DNA from: Rickettsiales bacterium
GTDB lineage: Bacteria; Pseudomonadota; Alphaproteobacteria; Rickettsiales; UBA998
Direction: 5' to 3'
Length of the DNA stretch: 64,000 bases
Assembly: GCA_028279475.1 (NCBI GenBank)
Contig: JANQNR010000004.1
Coordinates: 514,393 to 578,392, forward strand
The notes beneath the pieces were generated by a model that was not told where the DNA came from, ran no database searches, and worked only from the letters and a program-made list of their open reading frames with translations. Below are positions 13,501 to 22,693 of this stretch, one piece after another (position 1 is the first letter of the stretch; each line of letters begins with the position of its first letter). The position numbers and the translations under genes are program-made.

Positions 13501-14683
13501 TCGTCGGCTCACCGGGGCGCATCACACGATAAATATCCAGCAACGCATCATCCTTGCTCTGATTTTTATCAGCCACCAGTGTATTGCGAATATAAGAACC
13601 GATATTTTGCTCATCAATGGCCAGCACCTCCACGGACTTCTGACCCATATCCATGATCTGATCTAGTATGACAGGGGTTACTTGGTCACCCGCCTCAGCA
13701 ATAATCTCACCGGTCTTCGTATTAACAATGTCTTGCGCAATAAATTTTGTTTCCAGCACTTCTTCACTGAGAAGAAGGTTCTTTACTCCGGCCTCTTCAA
13801 GTTTTTTGAGTAAGCGTGGCGTGATCTTACGATCCGCTTCCAACACTTCTTTACCTGTCTTTGCGTCCACTAACGGGTAAGGAAATTTGGCGCCTTTGAG
13901 TAACTCAGCATCAAATGCCTGCGCCCACCCTTTCATCATTTTGGTCAACGCCGTCTTGTCATAGAATGCAGCAAGTATCGCCTCTGCATCCATGCCCAAC
14001 GCTCGTAATACCGTTGTAGCAGGCAACTTACGGCGACGGTCGATACGGGCATACACCAGATCTTTAGCGTCAAATTCAAAGTCCAACCAGGAACCACGAT
14101 ACGGAATTACCCGCGCATTAAACAGAATCTTACCGGAACTGTGTGACTTACCACCATCATGATCGAAAAACACACCTGGTGAGCGGTGCATCTGGCTGAC
14201 AATTACGCGCTCGGTACCATTAATGATGAATGTCCCATTATCGGTCATCAACGGGATATCGCCAAGGTAAACTTCCTGTTCTTTTACATCCTTGATTTCA
14301 CGTGCACCGGTATCTTCATCGACAATCCAGACAATCAGCCGCAACGTTACTCGCAGGGGAATCGAGTAATTAATGTCACGCTGGCGACATTCATCAACAT
14401 CATATTTCGGCTTATCGAAACTAAAGGACACATATTCCAGCGTCGCCGCCCCGGAAAAGTCCTCAATCGGGAAGACAGATTTAAAGACAGCATTCAGCCC
14501 TTTATTTGCCCGCTCTTCCTCAGACATACCCAATTGCAGGAACTTGTCATAGGAATTCTTCTGCACCTCAATCAGGCTGGGAAGTGAAGCGGCGGCTTTA
14601 ATCTTACCGAAACTTTTTCTGATACGCTTACGAGAGGTGAATGAGTGAGTATGAGACTGGGATGCCGTTGCTGATGTTGCCAT
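10559..14683 (-). CDS. rpoB: RNA polymerase subunit beta
   Basis: 1374 residues. It is the core RNA polymerase subunit that holds the rifampicin pocket. That pocket (about residues 520-545) reads [28 protein letters not shown], with the Asp, His and Ser positions commonly mutated to resistance in their wild-type state. The C terminus with [20 protein letters not shown] matches the conserved clamp region that contacts beta'. It is preceded by rplL with a hairpin in the 98-nt spacer and followed by rpoC after a repeat-containing spacer. Confidence 0.99.
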   Translation of the reverse strand: MATSATASQSHTHSFTSRKRIRKSFGKIKAAASLPSLIEVQKNSYDKFLQLGMSEEERANKGLNAVFKSVFPIEDFSGAATLEYVSFSFDKPKYDVDECRQRDINYSIPLRVTLRLIVWIVDEDTGAREIKDVKEQEVYLGDIPLMTDNGTFIINGTERVIVSQMHRSPGVFFDHDGGKSHSSGKILFNARVIPYRGSWLDFEFDAKDLVYARIDRRRKLPATTVLRALGMDAEAILAAFYDKTALTKMMKGWAQAFDAELLKGAKFPYPLVDAKTGKEVLEADRKITPRLLKKLEEAGVKNLLLSEEVLETKFIAQDIVNTKTGEIIAEAGDQVTPVILDQIMDMGQKSVEVLAIDEQNIGSYIRNTLVADKNQSKDDALLDIYRVMRPGEPTTPEAAEALFLSLFFEQERYDLSEVGRLKMNARLGLDISEETGVLSSEDVISTIRTLVNLKDGVGETDDIDHLGNRRVRSVGELMENQFRIGLVRMERSIVERMSSVDIDTVMPHDLVNAKPLIAAVREFFGSSQLSQFMDQTNPLSEITHKRRLSALGPGGLTRERAGFEVRDVHPTHYGRICPIETPEGPNIGLINSMATYARINKYGFIESPYRKVEKGIVTDEVIYLSAIEEGRYTIAQSNTELDAKGKFKDDLISCRKDSDFVMVPPEQIDFVDVSPKQLVSVAASLIPFLENDDANRALMGSNMQRQAVPLVRADAPLVGTGMEAIVAGDSGVTTVARRDGVVDQVDATRIVVRCESGPDEASPGVDIYNLMKFQRSNQNTCINQRPVVKVGDMVRKGDIIADGPSTHLGELALGRNVLVAFMPWNGYNFEDSILISEKLVSDDVFTSIHIEEFEVMARDTKLGPEEITRDIPNVGEEALRNLDEIGVVHIGAEVKPGDILVGKVTPKSESPVTPEEKLLRAIFGEKASDVRDSSLRLPPGVAGTTVGVKVFTRRGVEKDERHLAIEKTEIDHLQKDRSDERAIIERFIYGRLQEVLTGKTIVKGPKGIKAKAKVTEDMLSEQPKGVWWEIVVDDEKVMREVESLKKQLDDAVGRLNAWFENKVEKLQAGDDLMPGVLKMVKVFVAVKRKLQPGDKMAGRHGNKGVISRITPIEDMPHLEDGTPVDIVLNPLGVPSRMNVGQILETHLGWAAAGIGAQVRDALDGYAHDGKAEAVRKKLLDIYEEKENQALVKSMEESDMIELATNLKRGVPFATPVFDGAHEEDIAVWLERSGHDRSGQVTLIDGRSGDVFDRKVTVGYIYMLKLHHLVDDKIHARSIGPYSLVTQQPLGGKSQFGGQRFGEMECWALQAYGAAYTLQEMLTVKSDDVAGRSKVYESIVKGDHSFESGIPESFHVMVKELRSLGLNVELVEDAE

Positions 14684-14730
14684 GGATAATTACCTGTTGT
14701 GGGCGTGTGAATGATGTGACAAGCACATGA

Positions 14731-14760
14731 GGGCGCAACGGGGATTATTCCGCTGCGCCC
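14731..14760 (-). promoter_or_regulatory. Hairpin in the rplL-rpoB spacer
   Basis: On the minus strand GGGCGCA-GCGG-AATAATC-CCCG-TTGCGCCC forms a stable stem with no T-run after it. In E. coli this spacer holds an attenuator and an RNase III processing site; a similar role in setting the ratio of L7/L12 to RpoB is inferred by position only. Confidence 0.5.
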
Positions 14761-14781
14761 ACTGTTTAATGCAAAAGAAAA

Positions 14782-15162
14782 CTACTTAAGCTCAACCGTA
14801 GCGCCGGCTGCTTCCAGCTTCGCCTTGATCTCGTTGGCTTCGTCTTTCGCCACGCCTTCTTTCAACGGCTTCGGTGCACCTTCGACCAGCTCTTTCGCTT
14901 CTTTCAGCCCCAGACCGGTGATGGTACGCACTTCTTTAATGACGTTGATCTTCTTATCGCCGGCAGATGCCAGAACAATATCAAACTCATCTTTTTCTGC
15001 TGCCGCATCTGCGCCACCTGCCGCTGCACCAGGTGCCGCCGCTACAGCAACGGGAGCCGCTGCAGATACACCCCATTTGTCTTCCAACAGCTTGGAAAGC
15101 TCTGCCGCTTCCAGCACAGTCAATTCAGAAAGCTGATCGACGATTTGTTCTAAGTTAGCCAT
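14782..15162 (-). CDS. rplL: 50S ribosomal protein L7/L12
   Basis: 126 residues. This is the stalk protein that recruits translation factors. It has the N-terminal dimerisation helices (about 1-32), an Ala/Gly-rich hinge (about 33-57) and the C-terminal factor-binding domain with [16 protein letters not shown] (about 80-95). It follows rplJ by about 48 nt and precedes rpoB. Confidence 0.99.
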   Translation of the reverse strand: MANLEQIVDQLSELTVLEAAELSKLLEDKWGVSAAAPVAVAAAPGAAAGGADAAAEKDEFDIVLASAGDKKINVIKEVRTITGLGLKEAKELVEGAPKPLKEGVAKDEANEIKAKLEAAGATVELK

Positions 15163-15209
15163 GATATACCCCTTATTGTTAACTCTGTTTGTTAAATGAT
15201 CCTACTTGC

Positions 15210-15722
15210 TTATTGTCCTGACGAACCATAAGCACCAAAAACCCGCGCCAACTGCCCGGCAGGCGCACCCGTGACCCCCGCAATACGCGTTGCAGGCGTC
15301 TTGATAAGCGAAATGATCTTCGCTCTCAGCTCATCAAGCGATGGCATGGTCGCCAGCGCCTTGATTCCGTTTGCATCCATGACATTGCCAGCGAAAGATG
15401 CCGCCAACATCACTAGTTGCTCGTTTTCCTTGGAAAACTCACTGATCAGCTGCGCCGCTGCGACCGGATCGGAAGCAAAGGCTACTGCCGTCGGTCCGGT
15501 AAACTGATCGCTCAGATGCTCAAATCCTGATTCTTTCAATGCCAGCTTGGCCAAGGAGTTCTTTGTCACCTTAAACGATGCGCCGCAGGCTCTTGCTTTC
15601 ACACGCAATTCTGACATCTGCGCCACGTCCAGACCTTTATAATGCGTCAGAATCAATATCTCGGCATCTTCAAAGGAATCACGAAACGATTCAACCCATT
15701 GTGTTTTCTGTGTGCGATCCAT
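15210..15722 (-). CDS. rplJ: 50S ribosomal protein L10
   Basis: 170 residues, the normal length. It anchors L7/L12 dimers to the 23S rRNA at the stalk base, and in E. coli the L10-L12 complex represses its own mRNA. The N-terminal rRNA-binding region and the C-terminal helix that carries L12 are both present. Only 13 nt separate it from rplA, so a long L10-type leader is not available here; autoregulation, if any, must act differently. Confidence 0.98.
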   Translation of the reverse strand: MDRTQKTQWVESFRDSFEDAEILILTHYKGLDVAQMSELRVKARACGASFKVTKNSLAKLALKESGFEHLSDQFTGPTAVAFASDPVAAAQLISEFSKENEQLVMLAASFAGNVMDANGIKALATMPSLDELRAKIISLIKTPATRIAGVTGAPAGQLARVFGAYGSSGQ

Positions 15723-15735
15723 ACTGCCCCCTATC

Positions 15736-16431
15736 CTACGCTGCGACCGTCGCCGGATCGATCTTAACGCCTGAACCCATCGTCGATGACAGGCTGATAC
15801 GTTTCAGATATGTCCCTTTTGCTGCCGTCGGCTTGGCTTTTTCTACCGCCGCGATGAAGGCCACCAGATTCTCTTTCAACTGCTTGGCATCGAAACTAGC
15901 CTTACCGATACCAGCGTGGACAATCCCGGCTTTTTCCATGCGGAACTGAATTTCTCCTGCCTTCGCCGCTGTGACTGCTTCGGTAACATTCGGTGTGACT
16001 GTTCCCAATTTCGGATTGGGCATCAGCCCTTTTGGTCCAAGAATTTTCGCCACACGGCCCACCAACGCCATCATATCGGGCGTTGCAACACAACGATCAA
16101 AATTGATCTCACCTTTTTGAATGGCTTCGACCAACTCTTCTGCACCGACTACGTCAGCGCCAGCCTTCTTGGCGTCATCCGCCTTAGCATCACGGGCAAA
16201 TACCGCCACACGCACAGACTTACCGGTACCATGAGGCAATGCTGCCGTGCCACGCACCATCTGATCTGATTTCTTTGCATCCACACCAAGCACAATTGCC
16301 GCTTCGACTGTTTCATCGAACTTGGCACTCGCGCCATCTTTCACCAGCTTACACGCATCATCTGCAGCATACAGTTTCTGCTGCTCAACGGATTTACGCA
16401 ATTCCCGAATTCTTTTTCCCAGCTTTGCCAT
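15736..16431 (-). CDS. rplA: 50S ribosomal protein L1
   Basis: 231 residues, full length, with the L1 signature region and [22 protein letters not shown] typical of bacterial L1 (C-terminal half). It binds the mobile L1 stalk of 23S rRNA and is a translational repressor of the L11 operon in E. coli. It starts 4 nt after the rplK stop, so it is probably translationally coupled. Confidence 0.98.
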   Translation of the reverse strand: MAKLGKRIRELRKSVEQQKLYAADDACKLVKDGASAKFDETVEAAIVLGVDAKKSDQMVRGTAALPHGTGKSVRVAVFARDAKADDAKKAGADVVGAEELVEAIQKGEINFDRCVATPDMMALVGRVAKILGPKGLMPNPKLGTVTPNVTEAVTAAKAGEIQFRMEKAGIVHAGIGKASFDAKQLKENLVAFIAAVEKAKPTAAKGTYLKRISLSSTMGSGVKIDPATVAA

Positions 16432-16435
16432 CTTG

Positions 16436-16867
16436 TTAGCCTTCCACCACTTGTAGCCCCATAGACACGGCAGAGCCTTTAATCATCTCCATCGCTGCAT
16501 CCACTGTGTGGGCGTTTAAGTCTTCCATTTTCTTTTCGGCGATTTCTTTGACCTGCGCCAACGTCACCTTGCCTTTGACTTCCTTGCCAGGTGCATTCGC
16601 ACCCTTCGCCAGTTTTGCTGCCTTTTTCAAGAAATACGACACTGGCGGCGCTTTCATGGTGAAGGTAAAGCTGCGATCAGCATACACCGTAATCACCACC
16701 GGAATCGGGGCACCTGCTTCAGCATTCTGCGTCGCTGCATTGAATGCCTTACAAAATTCCATAATATTGACACCACGTTGACCCAACGCAGGCCCCACGG
16801 GCGGCGAAGGATTCGCTTTTCCCGCTGGAATCTGTAATTTAATGTAACCGTCTATCTGCTTCGCCAT
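16436..16867 (-). CDS. rplK: 50S ribosomal protein L11
   Basis: 143 residues from ATG at 16867 ([10 protein letters not shown]), preceded by GCGGGAT. The frame extends upstream to a TTG at 16882, but the ATG start matches the family. L11 binds the GTPase-associated centre with L10 and is needed for the stringent response. The N-terminal [22 protein letters not shown] motif (thiostrepton-binding side, about 22-43) is intact. Confidence 0.97.
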   Translation of the reverse strand: MAKQIDGYIKLQIPAGKANPSPPVGPALGQRGVNIMEFCKAFNAATQNAEAGAPIPVVITVYADRSFTFTMKAPPVSYFLKKAAKLAKGANAPGKEVKGKVTLAQVKEIAEKKMEDLNAHTVDAAMEMIKGSAVSMGLQVVEG

Positions 16868-16943
16868 GATTTTATCCCGCAAAATGGAACACGTCTTATA
16901 GTGAGCGGCAACGCTGCCGTCAACCTTTTATTTGCGTAGAAAC

Positions 16944-17516
16944 TTACGATACTTTTTCTACCTGGGAGAACTGCAAGTCCACCGGCGTCGGACGGCCAAA
17001 GATGGTAACAGAGAGCTTGACCCGTTCTTTCTCGGAATCCACTTCTTCAATCACCCCGACAAAGGATTCGAACGGCCCATCGACCACTTTCACTTGCTCA
17101 CCGACTTCAAAGATCATCTGATCCTTCGGCTTGTCCATCCCCTCTTTTACTTGCGCAAAGATTCGATCGACCTCCGCCTGCGTCACCGGCTGTGGACGAT
17201 TTCCGCCACCACCCAAAAAGCCGTTCACCTTCGGGATCGTCTTGACCAACTGCCAGGTGGCATCACTCATAGCCATCTTCACCAGGATATAACCAGGGAA
17301 GAACTTGCGCTCCATCGAGACTTTCTTACCTCGACGCATTTCCACCACGTCTTCCGTCGGCACAATCACCTCTTCAAATGCATCGGACAATCCCTGCTGC
17401 GCAGCGTTTTCCAGAATGGTCTGCTGCACCTTCTTTTCAAAGCCGGAATGCGCCTGCACAATGTACCAGCGTGTTTTTGCCTTTGTTGATTCCTTCGCCT
17501 GCGCTGCCTCTGACAC
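16944..17516 (-). CDS. nusG: Transcription antitermination/pausing factor NusG
   Basis: 190 residues from GTG at 17516. This start has a GGAGG eight bases upstream, lying inside the end of secE, and is preferred over an in-frame TTG at 17531. The N-terminal NGN domain begins TRWYIVQAHSGFEKKVQ, and the C-terminal KOW domain carries FEVGEQVKVVDGPFESFVGVI (about 130-165). NusG links RNA polymerase to Rho and to ribosomal protein S10. The start lies 4 nt after the secE stop. Confidence 0.97.
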   Translation of the reverse strand: MSEAAQAKESTKAKTRWYIVQAHSGFEKKVQQTILENAAQQGLSDAFEEVIVPTEDVVEMRRGKKVSMERKFFPGYILVKMAMSDATWQLVKTIPKVNGFLGGGGNRPQPVTQAEVDRIFAQVKEGMDKPKDQMIFEVGEQVKVVDGPFESFVGVIEEVDSEKERVKLSVTIFGRPTPVDLQFSQVEKVS

Positions 17517-17520
17517 GTTT

Positions 17521-17709
17521 CTATCCTCCAAAACCTAAAATCCACTGAACCACAAGCGAGATAAGACTATCGACCATCAGGAAGAATATGGCGGAAATGG
17601 TAGCCAGCACCAATACCATTGCCGTTGACAGCATGGTTTCCTTACGGGTTGGCCATACCACACGGCTCGTTTCCTGCCTGACTTCACGCGTAAACTTAGC
17701 GGGATTCAA
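17521..17709 (-). CDS. secE: Preprotein translocase subunit SecE
   Basis: 62 residues, the short one-helix alphaproteobacterial form. The conserved amphipathic segment FTREVRQETSRVVWPTRKET (about 6-25) precedes one membrane helix (about 27-58). It starts with TTG at 17709, and AAGGAG lies six bases upstream, which fixes this start. SecE clamps SecY in the Sec translocon. It is the first gene of this minus-strand run; tRNA-Trp, often found just upstream, is instead at 30200. Confidence 0.96.
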   Translation of the reverse strand: MNPAKFTREVRQETSRVVWPTRKETMLSTAMVLVLATISAIFFLMVDSLISLVVQWILGFGG

Positions 17710-17799
17710 TGGTTACTCCTTACAATTTTTGCTAAAGAAGGAGATGCTTAGTGAAATTACAGCCAAATAGCAAGCGTTACTTTCGTTCAGCACAGGTTC

Positions 17800-19701
17800 T
17801 TAAGTACCAACAACCTGCCCGTTCTTATGCCGGATTGCAATCACGGATGGCCGAGGAGGCATGGACACATCGAAATCCGGCCAGCGTGTCTTTGGATTAT
17901 CGAAAGATGACCCCTCCCCCGGATGCTGAACGGCAAGAAACAACGTCTTGCTGTCAGGCGTGAAAGCAGGTCCCGTTACCTCTGCCCCCAGCGGAGAGGT
18001 AAAAAACAATCGTGTCAGCCCCTTTGCGCCACCACTACAATCGGCAGCATACAACCCATCGTTTTTCTGAATACTCTTTTCCTGGCCATCGGTACAAATC
18101 CAGATACGCCCCTGATGGTCGAACGCTACATTGTCAGGATTGGCCAGCCAGCCATGTTCCGATAGCGGTGCTGGATAGGATGCCCGGTGTGCCGCCTTGA
18201 ATGGACTGCCACCATAAATAAACTCATTCCAGACAAATCGGTCTGCCGCATGGTTAAACCCCTGGTCTGATTGCGGAGGCGTCAACTCCAGAATATGTCC
18301 AAACAGATTCACGGGTCGGGGATTAGCGACATTCGGTTTCACACGCGCCGGGTTTTTCGTCAGTGTCAGAAAGAGAGAGCCTGTGACCGGGTTGACCTCC
18401 ACATCTTCCGGCCTGTCCATCGGCGTTGCACCAACCAAGTCAGCAGCCTGGCGTGTGTATACTGCAATATCAGCCTGAGAGTGAAAACCATGCTCCGGGA
18501 TCAACTGCCCTTCCCCATAAATAAGCGGCAACCATTCCACCGACCCGTCCTCGTGAAACCGTGCGACCGATAGCACCCCATCATCCAGTAAATCACGATT
18601 CGCTTCGAGATTCTCCGGATCATAACGCCGCTTAGTTACAAAGCGGTAGACATACTCAAACGCTTCATCGTCACCACTATAGACCACCACTCGCCCATCA
18701 TGGTTCAGCGTCACGCTGGCGCATTCATGCTTGAAGCGCCCCAGTGACGTACGCTTCACCGGCATCACATCGGGGCGGTAGGGGTCATATTCCACGATCC
18801 AGCCAAACCGGTTCGGCTCGTTTGGCTCCTTACTGTAATCAAACCGGTCATCGGCATGGTGCCAGTGATAAAAACTTTCCGAACCAACCCCATAACGCTC
18901 ATAGGCCTCTTTATGTGAATCACTGATCACCTCACCGGCAAAATGGTGGTCAAAATTCTCCTCGGCGCTGAGTACGGTTCCCCATGGCGTGACACCACCG
19001 GCACAATTACCGATGGTTCCGACAGGATACAGCCCCTTGGGATCAGCCGATGTACGCAAATCCCGATGCCCTTTTGCTGCACCGGAAAACCGCATCGGTG
19101 TCGTTGCCGTAATGCGCCGATTAAACCGGCTACCTGGCACATAACTCCATACCCCACCCTGGCATTTCACTTCTACCACGGAGCAGCCATGCGCTTCCAT
19201 TTCCACCTGCGCCTGTGGAATACTGACAATCTCTGACTCCTGCTCCCGCGTCAGTCCGGAGAACATCAGCGCACGGTTGGTATATTCATGGTTCACACAT
19301 AGCAAACCATGATGGCTTTCCGATCCACTCCGCGTAATGGGCAGATAAGCGATATAATCGTTATTATAGCCAAACCGGCGTTTTTGCGATGCTGCCGTCA
19401 CCTGATGCTGATCGAACGGCTCCTGATCCAACAGTGGATCTCCCCAACGCAAAACGTTCTGCACCGTATACCCATCGGCAATGGTATGCGTATCCTTTAA
19501 CTGCTTGCTGATTTCGGTAAAGGTTAGGCTGGAGCTTGCCTTTTCCACCCCAGTCATGCCAGATGCACGAAGCGCGGCAGGTAACGCAGACGCGCCTGCA
19601 AGCAACGCCGCCCCACCTAGAAAGCTACGTCGACTCACTCTGGCATTTTCCATAATATCGGTCAATGTTGACGCGCTATTAATATTCGCTGCATTTTTCA
19701 T
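17800..19701 (-). CDS. phoX: PhoX-family alkaline phosphatase, Tat-exported
   Basis: 633 residues from ATG at 19701 (a GTG is adjacent at 19704). The twin-arginine signal RVSRRSFLGGAALLAGA sits at about residues 22-38, consistent with Tat export to the periplasm of a folded metalloenzyme. Family hallmarks include LLCVNHEYTN, GNCAGGVTPWGTVLSAEENFDHHF, FKHECASV and DRPEDVEVNP, which supply Ca/Fe ligands in known PhoX enzymes. Members release phosphate from organic esters under phosphate limitation. phoB lies 1.1 kb away. No Pho box was found in the 75 nt upstream, so control by PhoB is inferred from context. Confidence 0.88.
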   Translation of the reverse strand: MKNAANINSASTLTDIMENARVSRRSFLGGAALLAGASALPAALRASGMTGVEKASSSLTFTEISKQLKDTHTIADGYTVQNVLRWGDPLLDQEPFDQHQVTAASQKRRFGYNNDYIAYLPITRSGSESHHGLLCVNHEYTNRALMFSGLTREQESEIVSIPQAQVEMEAHGCSVVEVKCQGGVWSYVPGSRFNRRITATTPMRFSGAAKGHRDLRTSADPKGLYPVGTIGNCAGGVTPWGTVLSAEENFDHHFAGEVISDSHKEAYERYGVGSESFYHWHHADDRFDYSKEPNEPNRFGWIVEYDPYRPDVMPVKRTSLGRFKHECASVTLNHDGRVVVYSGDDEAFEYVYRFVTKRRYDPENLEANRDLLDDGVLSVARFHEDGSVEWLPLIYGEGQLIPEHGFHSQADIAVYTRQAADLVGATPMDRPEDVEVNPVTGSLFLTLTKNPARVKPNVANPRPVNLFGHILELTPPQSDQGFNHAADRFVWNEFIYGGSPFKAAHRASYPAPLSEHGWLANPDNVAFDHQGRIWICTDGQEKSIQKNDGLYAADCSGGAKGLTRLFFTSPLGAEVTGPAFTPDSKTLFLAVQHPGEGSSFDNPKTRWPDFDVSMPPRPSVIAIRHKNGQVVGT

Positions 19702-19778
19702 CACGCCACTGTAACGGATTTTTTAATAGAGGACTAGTAAGATTTGAATCTCTCTTCCGGACATCCCTGATCCCATCC

Positions 19779-20474
19779 ATGTTCCCAATCATGGAAATGG
19801 AAAGTCTGGAAGACGTAGAACGAATCTACGTAGAGTCACAGCTGTATCGATTAAAGGCACTGGACGAAGAGCGCTTTGTCGAGGCGTGGAAGCTCCGTAA
19901 TCTTGGGCTAGCCTTACAGGAACTCATGCAGATCATGCATGAGATCAAATATGACCCGAATCAACCACGTATACCCGCAGGGAGCCCGGAAGGCGGACGA
20001 TGGACAGTCGACGAGACCGATGAACAATTCCGGTTAACGGCCAGACGATTCTTCTGGGCAAAACCGGAAACCCTCAAGAAGCATGTTGCAGACCATGGCA
20101 GGCAATTTAATACCAACTCCTCCCGTGTGTACGCGAGGGAAGCACAGGAATTCCGCAAACGAGCAATCAAGCATAATTTTCCCGCCGTCCAAGATAAACA
20201 TGGCACCATCCGCATCTACGATCCAAAATCCGGAACATTTGCGGTGTTTGACGAAGATGGCAAAACCCGTACTATGTATAAACCGCGACGTGGCCACCGT
20301 TATTTTGAAGGACAGATTCGCAAGCATACGGCGGATGGCGGACGGGTCATCAACCCATTGCCTGAGTCTGGAAATAGGGGAACAGGTCGAGGCAGTGGTG
20401 GTGGCGGCGGTGGTCCGTTTAATGCCGACAAACCCAGTCTTCCGGGTAGTCGCTTCAGACCGCCGAACAGATGA
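19779..20474 (+). CDS. Predicted BECR-fold nuclease (toxin-like) protein
   Basis: 231 residues. A helical N terminus (about 5-58) is followed by the linker DPNQPRIPAGSPEGGRWT (about 64-81), a motif common just before phage-head or polymorphic-toxin C-terminal domains. The globular part (about 95-180) has KKHVADHGRQF, YAREAQEF, IRIYDPKSGTFAVFDEDG and RTMYKP, a pattern I associate with Barnase-EndoU-ColicinE5/D-RelE-like RNases (possible catalytic His in KHVADHG, and Thr/Tyr-Lys-Pro near the end). A Gly/Arg-rich tail (about 200-231) follows. No phage genes surround it. The next gene starts 17 nt downstream and may be its partner. The toxin assignment is inference. Confidence 0.55.
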   Translation: MFPIMEMESLEDVERIYVESQLYRLKALDEERFVEAWKLRNLGLALQELMQIMHEIKYDPNQPRIPAGSPEGGRWTVDETDEQFRLTARRFFWAKPETLKKHVADHGRQFNTNSSRVYAREAQEFRKRAIKHNFPAVQDKHGTIRIYDPKSGTFAVFDEDGKTRTMYKPRRGHRYFEGQIRKHTADGGRVINPLPESGNRGTGRGSGGGGGGPFNADKPSLPGSRFRPPNR

Positions 20475-20490
20475 TAGAAAGGAGAGTATT

Positions 20491-20763
20491 ATGAAAAATA
20501 TTTGCCCGGTATGTGGATATGACAACTTGATAGATCCTGCCTATAGGGAAGGCGTAGAATCATTCGAAATCTGTCCCAGTTGTGGATTTCAGTTCGGCAT
20601 CACTGATGATGACCAGGGATTTAGCCACGAAGAATGGCGTCAACGATGGATTAGAGATGGTATGAACTGGAATGATACAGGTCCAGGGGGACGTGAGAAA
20701 GAACGGCCACCTAACTGGAACCCTGTCGTTCAACTACTCAAAATCGGTGTGGTCGTGGAATAA
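20491..20763 (+). CDS. Small zinc-ribbon-like protein, possible immunity partner
   Basis: 90 residues from ATG at 20491, with AAGGAG nine bases upstream. Two CxxC pairs, CPVCGYDN (residues 5-8) and CPSCGFQFG (28-31), would bind one zinc. They are followed by FSHEEWRQRWIRDGMNW and GPGGREK..PPNW. It resembles short Cys-rich CPCC-type proteins that often occur beside toxins, but I cannot confirm the family. Its tight spacing after the nuclease-like gene (17 nt) indicates one transcription unit. It ends 17 nt before the convergent phoB stop. Confidence 0.6.
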   Translation: MKNICPVCGYDNLIDPAYREGVESFEICPSCGFQFGITDDDQGFSHEEWRQRWIRDGMNWNDTGPGGREKERPPNWNPVVQLLKIGVVVE

Positions 20764-20779
20764 GCCTTCCACAGAAGTG

Positions 20780-21484
20780 CTACGTCTCCTCATCCTCCGG
20801 CGCTTCGATCGCATACCCGGCGGAACGGACGGTACGGATGACATCAATCTGATTGCCATCATAATTCAGTGCCTTACGCAAACGGCGGATATGCACATCG
20901 ACGGTACGTAACTCCACATAAATATCGTGCCCCCAAACCGAATCCAGCAATTGCTCGCGAGAGAACACCCGCCCCGGATGTTCCACCAGATAACGCAATA
21001 GGCCGAATTCCGTCGGACTCAGATGTACTTCCTCGCCGTTACGAGTCACCTTGTGCGTGGCCAAATCCATATTGATGCCGGCATATTCCAACCGTTGTTC
21101 GGTCAGTGACGGACGGATACGGCGAAACACCGCCTTAATGCGCGCCACCAGCTCACTCGGACTGAACGGCTTAACCATATAATCATCAGCACCCACATCC
21201 AGCCCACGAATCCGATCACTCTCTTCGCCACGGGCGGAAAGCATGATAATCGGCGTATTCTTGGTTTCCTGGTTCCAGCGGATCTGTTTGCACACTTCAA
21301 TCCCGGTCATGGATGGCAGCATCCAGTCCAGCACAATAATATCCGGCTTGTACTCTTTTACCATTGTCACCGCTTCTTCCCCGTCGCCGGTGGAATACAC
21401 GCGGAACCCTTCGCGTTCCAGATTGTAACGCAACATCGTGACAATGGCCGCCTCGTCCTCGACAATCAACACGGATGTTTCCAT
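20780..21484 (-). CDS. phoB: Phosphate regulon response regulator PhoB
   Basis: 234 residues. The receiver domain (about 1-120) has the acidic pair at E9/D10, phospho-acceptor Asp53 in IIVLDWMLP, and the Lys in YMVKPFSP. It is joined to an OmpR/PhoB winged-helix domain (about 130-228) with LSPTEFGLLRYLVEHPGRVFSREQLLDSVWG and TVDVHIRRLRKAL. PhoB activates phosphate-starvation genes after phosphorylation by PhoR. phoR, phoU and the pst transporter are not in the window, but phoX and the olsBA-like pair flank it. Assignment as PhoB rather than another OmpR-family regulator rests on overall similarity and these neighbours. Confidence 0.88.
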   Translation of the reverse strand: METSVLIVEDEAAIVTMLRYNLEREGFRVYSTGDGEEAVTMVKEYKPDIIVLDWMLPSMTGIEVCKQIRWNQETKNTPIIMLSARGEESDRIRGLDVGADDYMVKPFSPSELVARIKAVFRRIRPSLTEQRLEYAGINMDLATHKVTRNGEEVHLSPTEFGLLRYLVEHPGRVFSREQLLDSVWGHDIYVELRTVDVHIRRLRKALNYDGNQIDVIRTVRSAGYAIEAPEDEET

Positions 21485-21522
21485 AAACCCTACCCTTTGT
21501 TAAACCTAACATGACTGTGCCG

Positions 21523-21550
21523 CCTGAGCAAGCGCAGGTCAATGCTCAGG
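21523..21550 (-). promoter_or_regulatory. Hairpin in the phoB leader / rpmE 3' region
   Basis: CCTGAGCA (21523-21530) and TGCTCAGG (21543-21550) form a perfect 8-bp stem with a 12-nt loop between rpmE and phoB. No T-run follows, so it is more likely a leader structure or processing signal than a terminator. Confidence 0.4.
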
Positions 21551-21626
21551 GTACCATAAAAGCAGGTGTTTATTAGTTTTTGATTAATTTTTGCTGCGAT
21601 TTTGTCGCAATTTCAGCAAATTGGCG

Positions 21627-21866
21627 TTATTCGCCCGATTTTTTGGATGAAAAACTCATATCGCCGAACTTGGCAGCAAATTTTTCCATCTGGCCGGTTT
21701 TCTTCAACACGGTCTTACCGCTGTTCCATGCGGGATGCGTGGTAATATCCACATCCAGCTGGATGCTATCGCCTTCCTTGCCATAAGCGGAACGTGTTTC
21801 AAAGGATGTGCCGTCGGTCATGACGACAATAACTTTATGGTAATTCGGGTGAATGCCTTCTTTCAT
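21627..21866 (-). CDS. rpmE: 50S ribosomal protein L31 (cysteine-free form)
   Basis: 79 residues from ATG at 21866 (MKEGIHPNYHKV), preceded by GAGGTTAGGA. It contains the L31 signature IHPNYHKV..MTDGT and THPAWNSGK. There is no CxxC, so this is the zinc-independent type usual in alphaproteobacteria. It bridges the large and small subunits near the central protuberance. It lies between phoB and the acyltransferase pair on the same strand, 51 nt after the latter. Confidence 0.95.
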   Translation of the reverse strand: MKEGIHPNYHKVIVVMTDGTSFETRSAYGKEGDSIQLDVDITTHPAWNSGKTVLKKTGQMEKFAAKFGDMSFSSKKSGE

Positions 21867-21916
21867 AATCCTAACCTCGTTTGGAACGCTCCTATTTAAC
21901 GTATTCCACCATGAAA

Positions 21917-22693
21917 TCAAGCTTTTTCTTGGGCCTCTGGTAAGCTGTCAAGAATCTTCTCCCGTGTACGTGCCGCCAGTTCTTTACGCCCCTCCCCGGC
22001 TTGCAAGGTGATGGGTGCATGACAAGTCACCTCAACATGTACATTCCGGAACGCTGCAAACGCCCACATATGCGAAAGCAAATCCGTATCACCAAACCAG
22101 GCAACCTGATCCCATAATGCATCATCCAATGGCTGACCATCTACCGATACATAACGAATCGTAATGGCCTGTACAGCCAGCGGCACTTCTCCCTGCCACT
22201 GTTCCGCCAATGAAAACAAGGTTGCCTTGAACGGCTTCAGCTGCCGCCCATCATTGGTCGTGCCCTCCGGAAAAACACAGATGCGTTCCCCCTGCCCCAA
22301 CGCTGCCAGCAAATCCGCCTGCGCTTTTTTGGCTTTGCCGGGGACACGATCAACATAGATCACATCATAGGCAGGCGGTATGACTCCAATCACCGGCCAG
22401 GAGCGCACATCGCTCTTTGGTGTAAAGCGCATTGCCCCCAGTGCCCCTAAAATCGGAATGTCGAGATAGCTGCAATGATTCGCCACTAACAGCGCTGGTG
22501 CTTCTTCAAGCGCCCCTTTAATCTCTAAACGCATCCCCCATAGTTTTAATGCCATACGATAGGTTGCCGTTTGCAGGGACTTGCGCGAGGATTTTGCTCC
22601 AAGATATCCAAGTACAGTCAATATCAGACAAACAAATCCCGCCACGATAAAGATGCCGGCAAAACTATAGATACGCCGCAATAGCGCGATCAC
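21917..22693 (-). CDS. olsA: 1-acyl-glycerol-3-phosphate / lyso-ornithine lipid acyltransferase
   Basis: 258 residues from GTG at 22693. This is a PlsC-fold enzyme with an N-terminal membrane segment (about 10-30), catalytic motif NHCSYLD (about 72-78) and FPEGTTNDG (about 139-147). Its start overlaps the stop of the upstream gene as GTGA, so the two are translationally coupled. Pairing with an OlsB-like protein suggests the second step of ornithine-lipid synthesis (acylation of lyso-ornithine lipid); phosphatidic acid synthesis is the alternative. Confidence 0.75.
   Translation of the reverse strand: MIALLRRIYSFAGIFIVAGFVCLILTVLGYLGAKSSRKSLQTATYRMALKLWGMRLEIKGALEEAPALLVANHCSYLDIPILGALGAMRFTPKSDVRSWPVIGVIPPAYDVIYVDRVPGKAKKAQADLLAALGQGERICVFPEGTTNDGRQLKPFKATLFSLAEQWQGEVPLAVQAITIRYVSVDGQPLDDALWDQVAWFGDTDLLSHMWAFAAFRNVHVEVTCHAPITLQAGEGRKELAARTREKILDSLPEAQEKA

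Noticed and set aside
17751..17963. Plus-strand frame with GTG start and a good AAGGAG, antisense to the phoX 3' end
   Set aside because: Most of it is the complement of phoX coding sequence, composition follows phoX, and no family similarity is seen. The AAGGAG is probably chance.
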